A DNA stretch of 42,448 nucleotides. Source: JALYUA01 sp038253555. GTDB lineage: Bacteria; Acidobacteriota; Thermoanaerobaculia; UBA5066; Gp7-AA6. The notes beneath the pieces are model-generated. The model had not been told where the DNA came from, ran no database searches, and saw only the letters and a list, made by a program, of their open reading frames with translations. Of the stretch, positions 1-7,103 are shown piece by piece. Where the stretch lies: positions 1-42,448 of the forward strand of contig JBBSGZ010000016.1 in assembly GCA_038253555.1 (NCBI GenBank). The letters run 5' to 3'. The stretch's first letter is position 1. Every line of letters begins with the position of its first letter. Made by a program: the position numbers and the translations under genes.

Positions 1-966
1 CGCTTCTTGCCTCGGCGCGTGCCCTCATCGGTTGCCTTCTGAACCAACTTCGCTTCCCGCGCTCGCATCGCGACACAACCGCAAACCTTCAACCCGCTGT
101 CGCGTGAAACCCAAATCGCCGATTTATCCACGGGCTGCTAGCTTCGAACTCGAACGGACAGGCCGCCGGCTCACTCAAGAGCCTCCAAAACTGGTAGGCC
201 CGGCGCCTGCTCGGTTTGGTGATTTGGTGTCCGCCTTTTGTCCGTTAACTGTGGCAGACAGGTACCGATTCGGGCCTAGAAGGTTCCCCCCAAAACCGCG
301 ATCATTTCGGCTCTTTTCGGCTTGCGTGAGCTGGAGCCGAGCATCAAATTCCACTCCGGAGCTAAAGGTCCCGCGTTCGAATCGCGCCGGGCGCACCATT
401 TTTTTCCAGCAACCAGGCCACGAATCGCGCCCCGTCTCCCCCCACTGTCAAGTAAGGAGACCGCGCGAATCCGGTGCCCGGGAACCTCGACCGCAAACCG
501 ATCGGCACACGCGTCCAGGTCATGCTCCAAACGAGCTTGGTCGCTCCGCCCCTTGGTCATCGCTCGTAACGACACGACGACGCCGGCGTGGTCGGAGGGC
601 CGGAGGCCCGGGTTCTGTCCGCCGACTTCGCTCCGACGATCGGGTGCCACGAAGGGAAGGCGCCTCGGAAGAGAACGTGCTCCGTGCGGCCGAAGGGCTG
701 CGCGAACGGAATCGCGTGCATCAAGAACGGGTCGTCGCGCCACTGTATGGACCCGCTCGGTCGGAATTGCGTAGGCGGCGTCGGAAGGTCGAGCGCCGGA
801 CCGTGGTTCCGTGCGTCCAGGGTTCAAAGTCCGTCACTGTCCGAGGACGTGGTTTTTTCCATGCCCATGGCGCCCCCCGGGATCGGGAGACGCCCAAACC
901 CCTGCCAGCATCGGTTCGATATACTCCCCGCCGTGAGGCCGATCCGGCCGAGCCCGTCGAGGAACC
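1..966. other. Non-coding or degraded region at the left edge
   Basis: No open frame in this stretch resembles a protein family I recognise. The long frames are arginine- and proline-rich shadows without a plausible ribosome binding site. The only recognisable element is the tRNA-like sequence at 354-398. A TATACT box at 920-925 could be the -10 element for the protease gene starting at 967. Base composition appears less GC-rich than the main body of the window, which would fit acquired or decaying DNA. This is a reading by eye, not a computed profile. Confidence 0.5.
354..398 (+). pseudogene. 3' half of a tRNA-Arg(CCG)-like gene (remnant or att site)
   Basis: The sequence reads as the 3' half of a tRNA. 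There is a 7-nt anticodon loop ctCCGga (354-360), the 3' anticodon-stem strand gctaa, a variable loop aggtc, a T-arm with loop ttcgaat (376-382), the 3' acceptor strand cgggcgc (388-394), a discriminator A and an encoded CCA (396-398). The T-stem has one C-C mismatch (371/387). The 5' half is broken. Upstream gcgtgag (324-330) pairs with the acceptor strand at only 5 of 7 positions, the D-stem partner is missing, and the 5' anticodon strand ttcca does not pair with gctaa. A tRNA 3'-end fragment is the classic footprint of an integrase attachment site, but simple decay of a tRNA gene is equally possible. No integrase is visible in the window. Confidence 0.55.
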
Positions 967-1857
967 ATGGCGCTGAGATTCATCGACAAGTTCAGCAAAG
1001 GGTTCTCGCTCGACGGCGGCGACCCTCCCGCGTTTCAAATGGTGCCGTTGAACGGCGAACGGGACCTGATCGTCGAGACCGACCAGAATCCGTGCGTCCT
1101 CGCTGTCCAGGATTCAAGCAAGGCCGTCATCCGGAACTTCAGATTTTTCGACACGGGCAATTCAGTTCCCAATTCTCCCGATGGCGCCACGTCCTTCCGC
1201 CTGCCTCCCAGATCCACGATTCGGTTTTCGGTAAGGGGAACAGCTCCCGGGTTTACTGGATTGGACCTTTCGGAGGATCAGTTCTCCACGTCCATGACGA
1301 TCAGCGTCAAGGGTGCTCGGACGGTGACGTTCTGCTTCGTGTTTCTGGCCGATCTCATTCACAAGAACGTTCGGGGTCAGATCGAGCCCCGATTTCTCAT
1401 GAGCAGCGTCACGAAAATCTTCCTCGAGCAAGCGAACGTGGATCTCCAGGAATTCGGACCACTTCGGGACGTGACCGTCTTGCGGGACCTCGGCAACCCG
1501 ATCATCGCCGCTGACGACAGAATCCTGGACGCGATCGAAGCCGCCACCTCCGAGGAAACGTTCAATTCTGTGGGATTCGTCGTTTATTGCTGTTGGAATG
1601 TCGAGCACCTTCGCGGCCAGTCCGGCGCCCGCGGTATCGCCATCGATCGCGTCAGCACGAACAAGCGCTACGCGTTCATCGAGGTCGCCGCCACCGGCTT
1701 TTCCGAACAGGTTCACGCGCTGGCCCACGAGATCGGACACGTTCTGAGCCTGTCGCACACGAAAGACAACGGATTGATGTTTCCAACCACGGCGAGCCAG
1801 TCCAACCGGCTGTTCGGCGGCGACATCGAGGTGATCAACCCCGCGCCAGGTCTGTAG
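967..1857 (+). CDS. Metzincin/matrixin-like zinc metalloprotease
   Basis: A 296-residue protein. The C-terminal third carries the extended zinc-binding signature HEIGHVLSLSH (His254, Glu255, His258, His264) followed by a Met-turn-like GLM (Met271). This is the HExxHxxxxxH plus Met arrangement of metzincin peptidases, so it is probably a zinc endopeptidase. The N-terminal two-thirds is an uncharacterised, probably beta-rich region. No signal peptide or membrane segment is seen at the N-terminus, which is odd for this family. Either export uses another route or the enzyme acts inside the cell. The start is supported by a gagg motif a few bases upstream and a TATACT box at 920-925. The next gene, 51 nt downstream on the same strand, encodes a peptidoglycan-binding-like protein, so the two may act together on cell-wall or extracellular targets. 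The substrate is unknown. Confidence 0.75.
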   Translation: MALRFIDKFSKGFSLDGGDPPAFQMVPLNGERDLIVETDQNPCVLAVQDSSKAVIRNFRFFDTGNSVPNSPDGATSFRLPPRSTIRFSVRGTAPGFTGLDLSEDQFSTSMTISVKGARTVTFCFVFLADLIHKNVRGQIEPRFLMSSVTKIFLEQANVDLQEFGPLRDVTVLRDLGNPIIAADDRILDAIEAATSEETFNSVGFVVYCCWNVEHLRGQSGARGIAIDRVSTNKRYAFIEVAATGFSEQVHALAHEIGHVLSLSHTKDNGLMFPTTASQSNRLFGGDIEVINPAPGL

Positions 1858-1908
1858 GCTGCAGTTCAGACGGACGCGCGCTGGTTCGACGCAAAGGAGG
1901 AACCGGGA

Positions 1909-2313
1909 ATGGCCCTGAAATCACGAATCTTCCAGGGGAATCCTGCATTTGAAGCCTGCCTCACGCGAGATACCGCTCACATCACTCCGGGTTCGACCGG
2001 GGATCACGTCGCCAAAATCCAAGCCGTAGTCATCTTTCTGGACAACGCGGTGATCGTTGATAGTGAGCTCAAGTCCAAACACTATGGGCCGTCGACCGCG
2101 GCTGCCGTCTTGAACTTCAAAAGGAAGCGCAAAATCATCAATCCTGCTTATCAGTCCCAGGCGGACAATATCGTCGGCAAGATGACGATTCAGGCTCTCG
2201 ACGATGAATTGGAGTCGCGTCAGGTCCCGACGAACGCGCAGCCATCGTTGCCTTGCTTGCTCAACTCTCCTTCGAAACCGGATTTCCTGGCGGGTCGAGG
2301 ATCGTCAAGATAA
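1909..2313 (+). CDS. Small peptidoglycan-binding-like protein
   Basis: A 134-residue protein with a strong Shine-Dalgarno sequence (aaaggagg, 1893-1900) 8 nt before the ATG. Residues from about 28 to 100 look like a PGBD-type three-helix fold: a GSTGDHVAKIQ helix start, a YGPSTAAAVLNF segment, and a final VGKMTIQALDDEL helix, as in peptidoglycan-binding domain 1 proteins. The spacing is wider than in the standard domain, so the assignment is moderate. There is no signal peptide. The C-terminal 30 residues look disordered. The position directly behind the metalloprotease gene suggests co-expression, and the two proteins share a similar N-terminus (MAL followed by basic residues). The role is unknown; binding of a polymer such as peptidoglycan is inferred. 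Confidence 0.6.
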   Translation: MALKSRIFQGNPAFEACLTRDTAHITPGSTGDHVAKIQAVVIFLDNAVIVDSELKSKHYGPSTAAAVLNFKRKRKIINPAYQSQADNIVGKMTIQALDDELESRQVPTNAQPSLPCLLNSPSKPDFLAGRGSSR

Positions 2314-2562
2314 ACGCTTTTCGGAAACGATCCCCGTCAGCCTGAGGAGGAAGGATCGCCGCTATATCAGGCGGCGGGTGCTGACGTTCCCGGTTGGCAG
2401 GTGACTTCGTTTCCAAAAACCGAAGCAGGCCGATCGTAGAGCCGAAGCGGCCACGGGAGCCCGTCGGTGGGAGCCCTCGGCCTCTGGTGAGGGGAGTCGT
2501 CCGCAGGGTCAGTACTTTGCAGAGCCGATTCTTCTTGACCTGAAGTCCGTACCTTTAGTGTT

Positions 2563-2575
2563 TTAACTAACTTAA
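2563..2575. promoter_or_regulatory. AT-rich imperfect palindrome upstream of the TetR gene
   Basis: TTAACTAACTTAA has TTAA at both ends and an imperfect dyad around its centre. It lies in a markedly AT-rich stretch (about 2550-2576) just upstream of the TetR-family coding region. TetR-family regulators often bind such palindromes over their own promoter, so this is a candidate operator. The evidence is position and symmetry only. Confidence 0.3.
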
Positions 2576-2591
2576 GGTTGCGCGATCCGCT

Positions 2592-3184
2592 TTGACTCGA
2601 GACAAGATCATCGAATCTGCGCGCCAGCTCTTCTGGGCCGGAGGCTACGAAGGCACGAGCCTTCAACAGATTGCCCAGGAGGGCGGAGTCCTTCCCGGGA
2701 GCGTTTACTACTTCTTCAAAACGAAAGACGAGATACTCCTCGCGGTCCTCGACTGGTACCTCCAGAACCTGGAACCGATCCTGATCACTCCGCTTTTTGC
2801 CCGAGTGTCGGATCCGATCGAGCGAATTTACGGATTGCTCGCGGGGTACCGCATGCAACTGGTCGCGACCGGCTTTTCGAGGGGATGCCCCATCGGCAAT
2901 CTCGCCTTAGAGCTCGGCCGCGCCGTGCCGCGCGCCCAGGAAAACTGCGCGCCAACTTCGCAGGCTGGAAAGGGTGGGTGGGCGTCTGCCTCCGGGAAGC
3001 GGCTCCCGGCGCACTTTCCGAGGAGGACGTGGCGTCCGCGTCGACGTTCGTTCTGACGGTGATGGAGGGGGCCGTCATGCAGTCGTTGACGGAGGCGAGC
3101 GTCGAGCCCTTCGACCAGTGCGTGCGGGAGCTGCGGCGGTACTTCGCCGCCTCATTTTCGAAAAGGGAGGAGACCGCATCGTGA
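2592..3184 (+). pseudogene. TetR/AcrR-family regulator, interrupted by a frameshift
   Basis: The first half (from a TTG start at 2592) is a textbook TetR DNA-binding domain: TRDKIIESARQLFWAGGY, then the helix-turn-helix TSLQQIAQEGG and the SVYYFFKTKDEIL recognition segment. It continues into a YxaF-like ligand domain with RGCPIGNLALELG. The reading then goes out of frame near 2941, where the run AAAA (2941-2944) sits. The downstream frame continues the family pattern (LRANFAGWKGWVG to the stop at 3182-3184). One extra A in that run would restore a continuous protein of about 197 residues, so this is either a single-base deletion or a sequence error. The stop overlaps the GTG start of the next gene, so regulator, SRPBCC protein and small membrane protein form one unit. 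Such regulators usually repress their own operon. Confidence 0.75.
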
Positions 3185-3795
3185 GAATTCGAAGCCGTAT
3201 CTTTTTTGCGGCCGGGATGCTCCTGCTTTCGGCGGCCGGAAGGGGCGAGGACGTCCGGAACACCTCCTTCGTCCTCCCCGGCGGAGAGCGCATCCTTCGG
3301 CAGGAGTTCGTCGTGGCCGCTTCGCGCGAAGAGGTCTGGAAAACGATGACGACCACCGAGGGGTTACGAAGCTTTCTCGCTCCGAATGCCCTGGTGGAAT
3401 TGAAGACGGGCGGCCGGTTCGACAGCAACTACCGGCTCGACGCCAGACTTTCCGATCCCGACACCATTCACAACACCGTGCTGGCCTATCTCCCGCTCGA
3501 GATGTTCGCCATCCGCGTCGGGCTGACCGGGTTTTTCCCGAAGGGTCCGCGAGAAGCGGGAACGCTGTTTTCGGTACTGACGCTCCACGACGCGGGACCG
3601 GGCCGCACGAAGATGGTCGAGAGCATGGCGGGGTTCGGAGCGGGCACTGACTGGGACATGGTTTACGCCTTTTTCGAGCGCGGCAACGCGCACGAATTTC
3701 TCGTGCTGGAAAAGAGATTCCGCGACGGCCCCACTGACTGGTCCCGGAAGCTCGCGGTCCCGCTTCCGCAAAACTCGCCTCGAAACTCGAACTGA
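3181..3795 (+). CDS. Exported SRPBCC/AHSA1-like protein
   Basis: A 204-residue protein beginning with GTG at 3181, which overlaps the TGA stop of the TetR gene (GTGA). The N-terminus is a signal peptide: basic RIRSR, then a hydrophobic FFAAGMLLLSAAG stretch and a likely cleavage region near residue 20. The mature part has the SRPBCC/START-like pattern, including VVAASREEVWKTMTTTEGL followed by ELKTGGRFDSNY, and a later DAGPGRTKMVESMAGFG strand pair. The helix-grip fold binds hydrophobic ligands, and AHSA1-like members are often next to HTH regulators. Periplasmic location is inferred from the signal peptide. No catalytic function can be assigned. The co-location with a TetR gene suggests expression in response to a small hydrophobic compound. 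Confidence 0.7.
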   Translation: MRIRSRIFFAAGMLLLSAAGRGEDVRNTSFVLPGGERILRQEFVVAASREEVWKTMTTTEGLRSFLAPNALVELKTGGRFDSNYRLDARLSDPDTIHNTVLAYLPLEMFAIRVGLTGFFPKGPREAGTLFSVLTLHDAGPGRTKMVESMAGFGAGTDWDMVYAFFERGNAHEFLVLEKRFRDGPTDWSRKLAVPLPQNSPRNSN

Positions 3796-3806
3796 GGAGA
3801 GCCGCC

Positions 3807-4220
3807 ATGAGGTCTCTCGTTCTCGCGTTCGTCGCCGCCCTGGTCGTCATCGCCGCCGGCAATTTCCTCATCCACGGAAAAATCCTGCAGCCTCGCTATC
3901 TCGCGTCGCCGCAGCTTCTCCGGGGCGCGGCCGACAGCGAAGCGCACGCGCCGTTTCTGCTGGCGGCCTTCGCCCTGTTTTCTCTCGGCGCCGTGTGGAT
4001 TTTCTCCCGGACGCTCGGGGGCGCCCCCTGGGTCCAGGCGGGTCTCACCTTCGGAGCCGCGCTCTGGCTGATTGCGAGCGCCAGCCGATACCTCACTCAC
4101 TACGCGATCGCTCCGTGGCCGCCGCGCGTCGTCGCGCTGCAGATCGGGCTCGAGCTGCCTCTGATGCTCGCGGTGGGACTCACGATTGCGGCCATCCTGG
4201 GCCGGAGGGTTCCGGGGTGA
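3807..4220 (+). CDS. Small four-helix membrane protein of unknown function
   Basis: A 137-residue protein, almost entirely hydrophobic, with four predicted membrane spans (about residues 2-22, 48-66, 76-94 and 112-130) joined by short loops. It starts 11 nt after the SRPBCC gene with a gaggag ribosome binding site and is probably co-transcribed with it. It shows no catalytic motif. Similar small membrane proteins near AHSA1/SRPBCC genes are common and uncharacterised. The reading frame ends 18 nt before the convergent glycosyltransferase gene. Confidence 0.6.
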   Translation: MRSLVLAFVAALVVIAAGNFLIHGKILQPRYLASPQLLRGAADSEAHAPFLLAAFALFSLGAVWIFSRTLGGAPWVQAGLTFGAALWLIASASRYLTHYAIAPWPPRVVALQIGLELPLMLAVGLTIAAILGRRVPG

Positions 4221-4238
4221 GAGAACCGCCCCGGGGCG

Positions 4239-5633
4239 TTACGGCGGCTCGACTCGAACCTCGGCTCGGATGTCCCCAGGCGGGCCCGGGTCTTCGAACG
4301 CGGGCGGCCGCCTCTCGGCCAGAAGCGCGGCGCCGAGAAGCGCGAGCGGAACTGCGGCCCCCATGACGCGGAAGAATGAGGACGCGATGTGCTCCGCCGG
4401 ATCGAGGTACGTGAAAAAGTAAACGCTCGCAAAGCCTCCGACCTCGGCCGCGACCAACGAGAGGGCGAAAGCGGCGGTCCAGCGGCGAAGGAGGAGAGCC
4501 AGGCCGAAAGCGGCCGCGATGGCGATCCAGAAGCCGAGCCAGTCCGCTGAGAAAAGCTCTCGTGCCAGCGCTCGGAGAACCGGGACCGGATCATGAAGGC
4601 GCGCGAGCCCCCGGCTTTTCCAGTCTCCGACGAAGAAACCGAATCCGCGCGGCAGAAGGAGACGCTCGAGGGCCCGGCCCCCGCCCGCGACGGCCGCCGC
4701 CGGAAGGATGAGTGCGGTGAGATGCCGGGCGCGCCGTCCGCGAGGGCGAGATGCGAACACAACGACGGCGCCCGAGAGGAGGAGCAGCCCCGTGAGCACG
4801 ATCCCTTCCTGTTTGATCCAGCTCGCGAAGCCGATCGTCACGCCGGCCGCCCAGACAGGTCTTTCCGGAGGGTGCCGCAGGCCGAGCAGCATGACCGCGG
4901 ACGCGACCGCCACGAACGCCAGCGGCATCTCGGCCAATCCGAGCGCTTCGGAATCCCAGAAGAGAGGGGAGAGACAGAGCACCCCGCAAAGAGCGTCCCC
5001 GAGAACGGCCGACCCCGTGGCGCGCCTCGCTCCCGAACGGAGCGCGAGCAGGGTTCCCAGCGCAAAGAGAATGTGGGCGCCGCGAAACGTCCGGGTCGCG
5101 GGCTCGTCCAGAGTCAGCAGCCGCCAGGCGACGGGGAGTCCCAGGGGGTACTGCGGATTCGATACGGTCAGGGTCGAAGATTGAAGCGCCGCCAGATCCA
5201 GGGCGGAAAAGGGAAACAGCTTTCGGGCCTTCATCCCCCAGGTGGCGAAGTGGTCCCACGACCAGAGGGGAACGCGTGCCCACTTCCAGACGCACACGGC
5301 GAAAGCGGCGAACACGATCGCCCCGGAGAGCCGCCGGAGCCGGCGGGAATCGCTCGGGAGGGGAAAGGGAAAGCGCGGCTTCACGGCGCTTGCCGCCGAG
5401 AAAAACAGGACGATCGCGACGAAGGCCTCAACGCCCGCCGTCACGCGAGGCGGCAGGGGAATACCGAGTGCGAGCAGCGCGAAGAGCACCGGGGCGGCCA
5501 GGGACAGGCCGATGGCGCCGTCGAGGGCGATCTCGCCCGCGTCGAAGCGGACGCCGCCGCGGAGGGATACGGCGCGCCCGATCAGAATCATCAGGCCGGC
5601 TCCCGCGGCGAGCCGGAGCAGGTCCAGGGTCAC
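4239..5633 (-). CDS. Polytopic membrane glycosyltransferase, GT-C/PMT-like
   Basis: A 464-residue protein with about ten to twelve hydrophobic segments. The first large loop contains PLWSWDHFATWGMKARKL. An aspartate shortly after a transmembrane helix is the usual catalytic site of GT-C enzymes (PMT/ArnT/DUF-type), which transfer sugars from polyprenyl-phosphate donors outside the inner membrane. A C-terminal HIASSFFRVMG segment resembles the conserved His-Arg region of these families. The GTG start at 5633 overlaps the TGA of the upstream gene (5630-5632), implying translational coupling. The proline/arginine-rich tail is probably cytoplasmic or periplasmic and disordered. Family membership is likely; acceptor and sugar are unknown. 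Confidence 0.6.
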   Translation of the reverse strand: MTLDLLRLAAGAGLMILIGRAVSLRGGVRFDAGEIALDGAIGLSLAAPVLFALLALGIPLPPRVTAGVEAFVAIVLFFSAASAVKPRFPFPLPSDSRRLRRLSGAIVFAAFAVCVWKWARVPLWSWDHFATWGMKARKLFPFSALDLAALQSSTLTVSNPQYPLGLPVAWRLLTLDEPATRTFRGAHILFALGTLLALRSGARRATGSAVLGDALCGVLCLSPLFWDSEALGLAEMPLAFVAVASAVMLLGLRHPPERPVWAAGVTIGFASWIKQEGIVLTGLLLLSGAVVVFASRPRGRRARHLTALILPAAAVAGGGRALERLLLPRGFGFFVGDWKSRGLARLHDPVPVLRALARELFSADWLGFWIAIAAAFGLALLLRRWTAAFALSLVAAEVGGFASVYFFTYLDPAEHIASSFFRVMGAAVPLALLGAALLAERRPPAFEDPGPPGDIRAEVRVEPP

Positions 5634-6100
5634 CCCGCGCGGCGCACGACGCGAATTTGCGCCCCGGGACCGAGCTCCACCCGCGCGAGGTGCGGCGGCG
5701 ACGGAGCCCGGCCGGCCCCGATCACGCACTGCCGCGGCAGCGCGTACAGCGCCATGACGCGGACCCAACCCGGATCGATCGCGGGATCGAGCACGCAGAT
5801 CCAGACTGCGTCGCCGGGCCTCAGGTCCTCCGCCGCCCGTGCCAGGAGCGGTATGGCCGTCGAGCTCCTCATCGCCCAGGAAAACCAAGCCCGTTCGCCG
5901 TGCGCGTCGAGAGGCACGCCGGGTCGCAGCAGACGAAACCCACGAACGGACGTCACCGCCGCGACGCAGACGAGCAGCGCCCCGACGACCCACTCCGACA
6001 GACGTCCTCGATTCAGATGCCCTCCGTTTCTTCCGCCGATCGAGAATAAAGGAAGACGACCGGCGCGTTCGGCAGCCGATTCTGGCCTGAACCCTGCCAA
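5630..6100 (-). CDS. Single-span membrane protein coupled to the glycosyltransferase
   Basis: Up to 156 residues; the start is uncertain. The convincing part begins around LSEWVVGALLVCVAAVTSV, a single transmembrane helix. A soluble domain follows with ARAAEDLRPGDAVWICVLDP and a final strand-rich segment. I do not recognise the domain. Its stop overlaps the start of the glycosyltransferase by 4 nt, so the two are almost certainly one transcription unit and may form a complex. The first 40 or so residues of the longest frame are compositionally poor, so the true start may lie downstream of 6100. Confidence 0.5.
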   Translation of the reverse strand: MAGFRPESAAERAGRLPLFSIGGRNGGHLNRGRLSEWVVGALLVCVAAVTSVRGFRLLRPGVPLDAHGERAWFSWAMRSSTAIPLLARAAEDLRPGDAVWICVLDPAIDPGWVRVMALYALPRQCVIGAGRAPSPPHLARVELGPGAQIRVVRRAG

Positions 6101-6144
6101 CCACGTACGCTCGACCGGCCGCCCCCGGCGGCCAAAGGAGAGTC

Positions 6145-6552
6145 ATGAAGGAGTACTTTCGAAAGATTGCTCAGACGGCGGCGTCGGCCCTTGGCTCCGC
6201 CTGGGCTTTCGCCGCCTCGATTCTGCTGGTCCTCGTCTGGGTGGCCACAGGCCCGATCTTCCATTTTTCCGACACCTGGCAGCTCATCATCAACACCGTC
6301 ACGAACCTGATCACCTTCTGGATGGTCTTCATCATCCAGAGCAGCCAGAACAGAGACGCCAAGGCAATGCTGTTGAAACTCGACGAGCTCATCCGGACGA
6401 ACTCGGGAGCCCGGAACCAGCTTCTCAACCTGGAGGCCGTCAACCAGGAGGAGTTCGAGCGTCTCGAGGGCGAATTCCAGCGCCTGCGCACCCGCTTTGG
6501 CCATACCGGCAGCGTCGTCCCCCCCGAGGCGCTGCGCCACGACGGGAAGTGA
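6145..6552 (+). CDS. Low-affinity iron permease family protein
   Basis: A 135-residue protein with two transmembrane helices. The second sits in SDTWQLIINTVTNLITFWMV and is followed by the hallmark FIIQSSQNRDAKAMLLKLDELIR. This matches the bacterial low-affinity iron permease family (PF04120, related to yeast Fet4). The C-terminal part (about residues 100-125) is a charged helix rich in Glu, Leu and Arg, probably a short coiled coil. A good ribosome binding site (aaaggagag) precedes the ATG. Despite the family name, iron transport has not been widely shown for the short bacterial members, so the function should be treated as provisional. Confidence 0.8.
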   Translation: MKEYFRKIAQTAASALGSAWAFAASILLVLVWVATGPIFHFSDTWQLIINTVTNLITFWMVFIIQSSQNRDAKAMLLKLDELIRTNSGARNQLLNLEAVNQEEFERLEGEFQRLRTRFGHTGSVVPPEALRHDGK

Positions 6553-6640
6553 GCGGCGGGAATCGAGCGGTCCCGGCAGGTCCAGCGGCGGCAACGCGCT
6601 CTTCCGAGCCGTCGGGCGCTGCGACGTCGTTCTTCGAAGC

Positions 6641-7039
6641 CTAGCGGGAACCGGCTGACGACGAGCTCTGGTCGGAGCGGTGCGCGTATTTCTCGACCTC
6701 GCCGATCAACTCGCCCAGCGGAAAGGGCTTGCGCAGCAACGTCTGAATTCCGAGAGACACGCCGAAGAGATCCGCCTTCACGTGAGCGCTGATGACGACG
6801 ACCGGAATGTCCGAAATGTCGGGGTCCTTCGCCTGCGCCTCGAGAAATTCGCCGCCGCTCATGACCGGCATCATCCAGTCGAGAAGGATGAGGGCAGGCT
6901 TCGGCTCTCCGCTCTTCAAGTACTCCAGCGCCTGGCGCCCGTCTCCGCACCCGGCCGCGGTGAACCCGGCGTCCGACAGGGCGCTGCAGAGAGCCTCGCG
7001 CAGATCGCGGTCATCATCGACGACGAGAACGGTGCTCAT
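6641..7039 (-). CDS. Stand-alone response-regulator receiver domain
   Basis: A 132-residue CheY-like receiver with no output domain. The acidic pocket is in VLVVDDD (residues 4-10), the phospho-acceptor is Asp54 in LILLDWMMP, the conserved Ser lies in VVISAH, and Lys104 lies in LLRKPF. A serine-rich tail ends the protein. The start at 7039 has ggaagga upstream and a TAAACT box further up. It is transcribed divergently from the PQQ-type propeller gene, with about 60 nt between the starts. No histidine kinase is adjacent, so the partner kinase is elsewhere. Confidence 0.88.
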   Translation of the reverse strand: MSTVLVVDDDRDLREALCSALSDAGFTAAGCGDGRQALEYLKSGEPKPALILLDWMMPVMSGGEFLEAQAKDPDISDIPVVVISAHVKADLFGVSLGIQTLLRKPFPLGELIGEVEKYAHRSDQSSSSAGSR

Positions 7040-7087
7040 GGTCCTTCCGAAAAGCCGCAATGAGTTTACTCTCAACGGCCGCCGACC

Positions 7088-7103
7088 TAAAGTGTTCGCC
7101 ATG
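7088..7103 (+). promoter_or_regulatory. Candidate leaderless promoter: TAAAGT 7 nt before ATG
   Basis: A -10-like box TAAAGT (7088-7093) lies exactly 7 nt before the ATG at 7101, and no Shine-Dalgarno sequence lies between. This spacing places the transcription start at or next to the A of the ATG, the arrangement of leaderless mRNAs with a TANNNT box. The same layout recurs at 9089, 39216 and 40015. Confidence 0.45.

Noticed and set aside
175..399. Minus-strand frame reading MVRPARFERGTF, antisense to the tRNA-like sequence
   Set aside because: This is the familiar spurious peptide produced by translating the antisense strand of a tRNA T-arm, not a gene.
588..1514. Long plus-strand frame with several cysteines upstream of and overlapping the protease gene
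   Set aside because: No family pattern, no ribosome binding site, and its second half is a shadow of the protease gene in another frame.
4593..6644. 683-residue plus-strand frame
   Set aside because: Low-complexity Arg/Gly/Pro/Glu sequence antisense to the glycosyltransferase gene; a GC-rich shadow.
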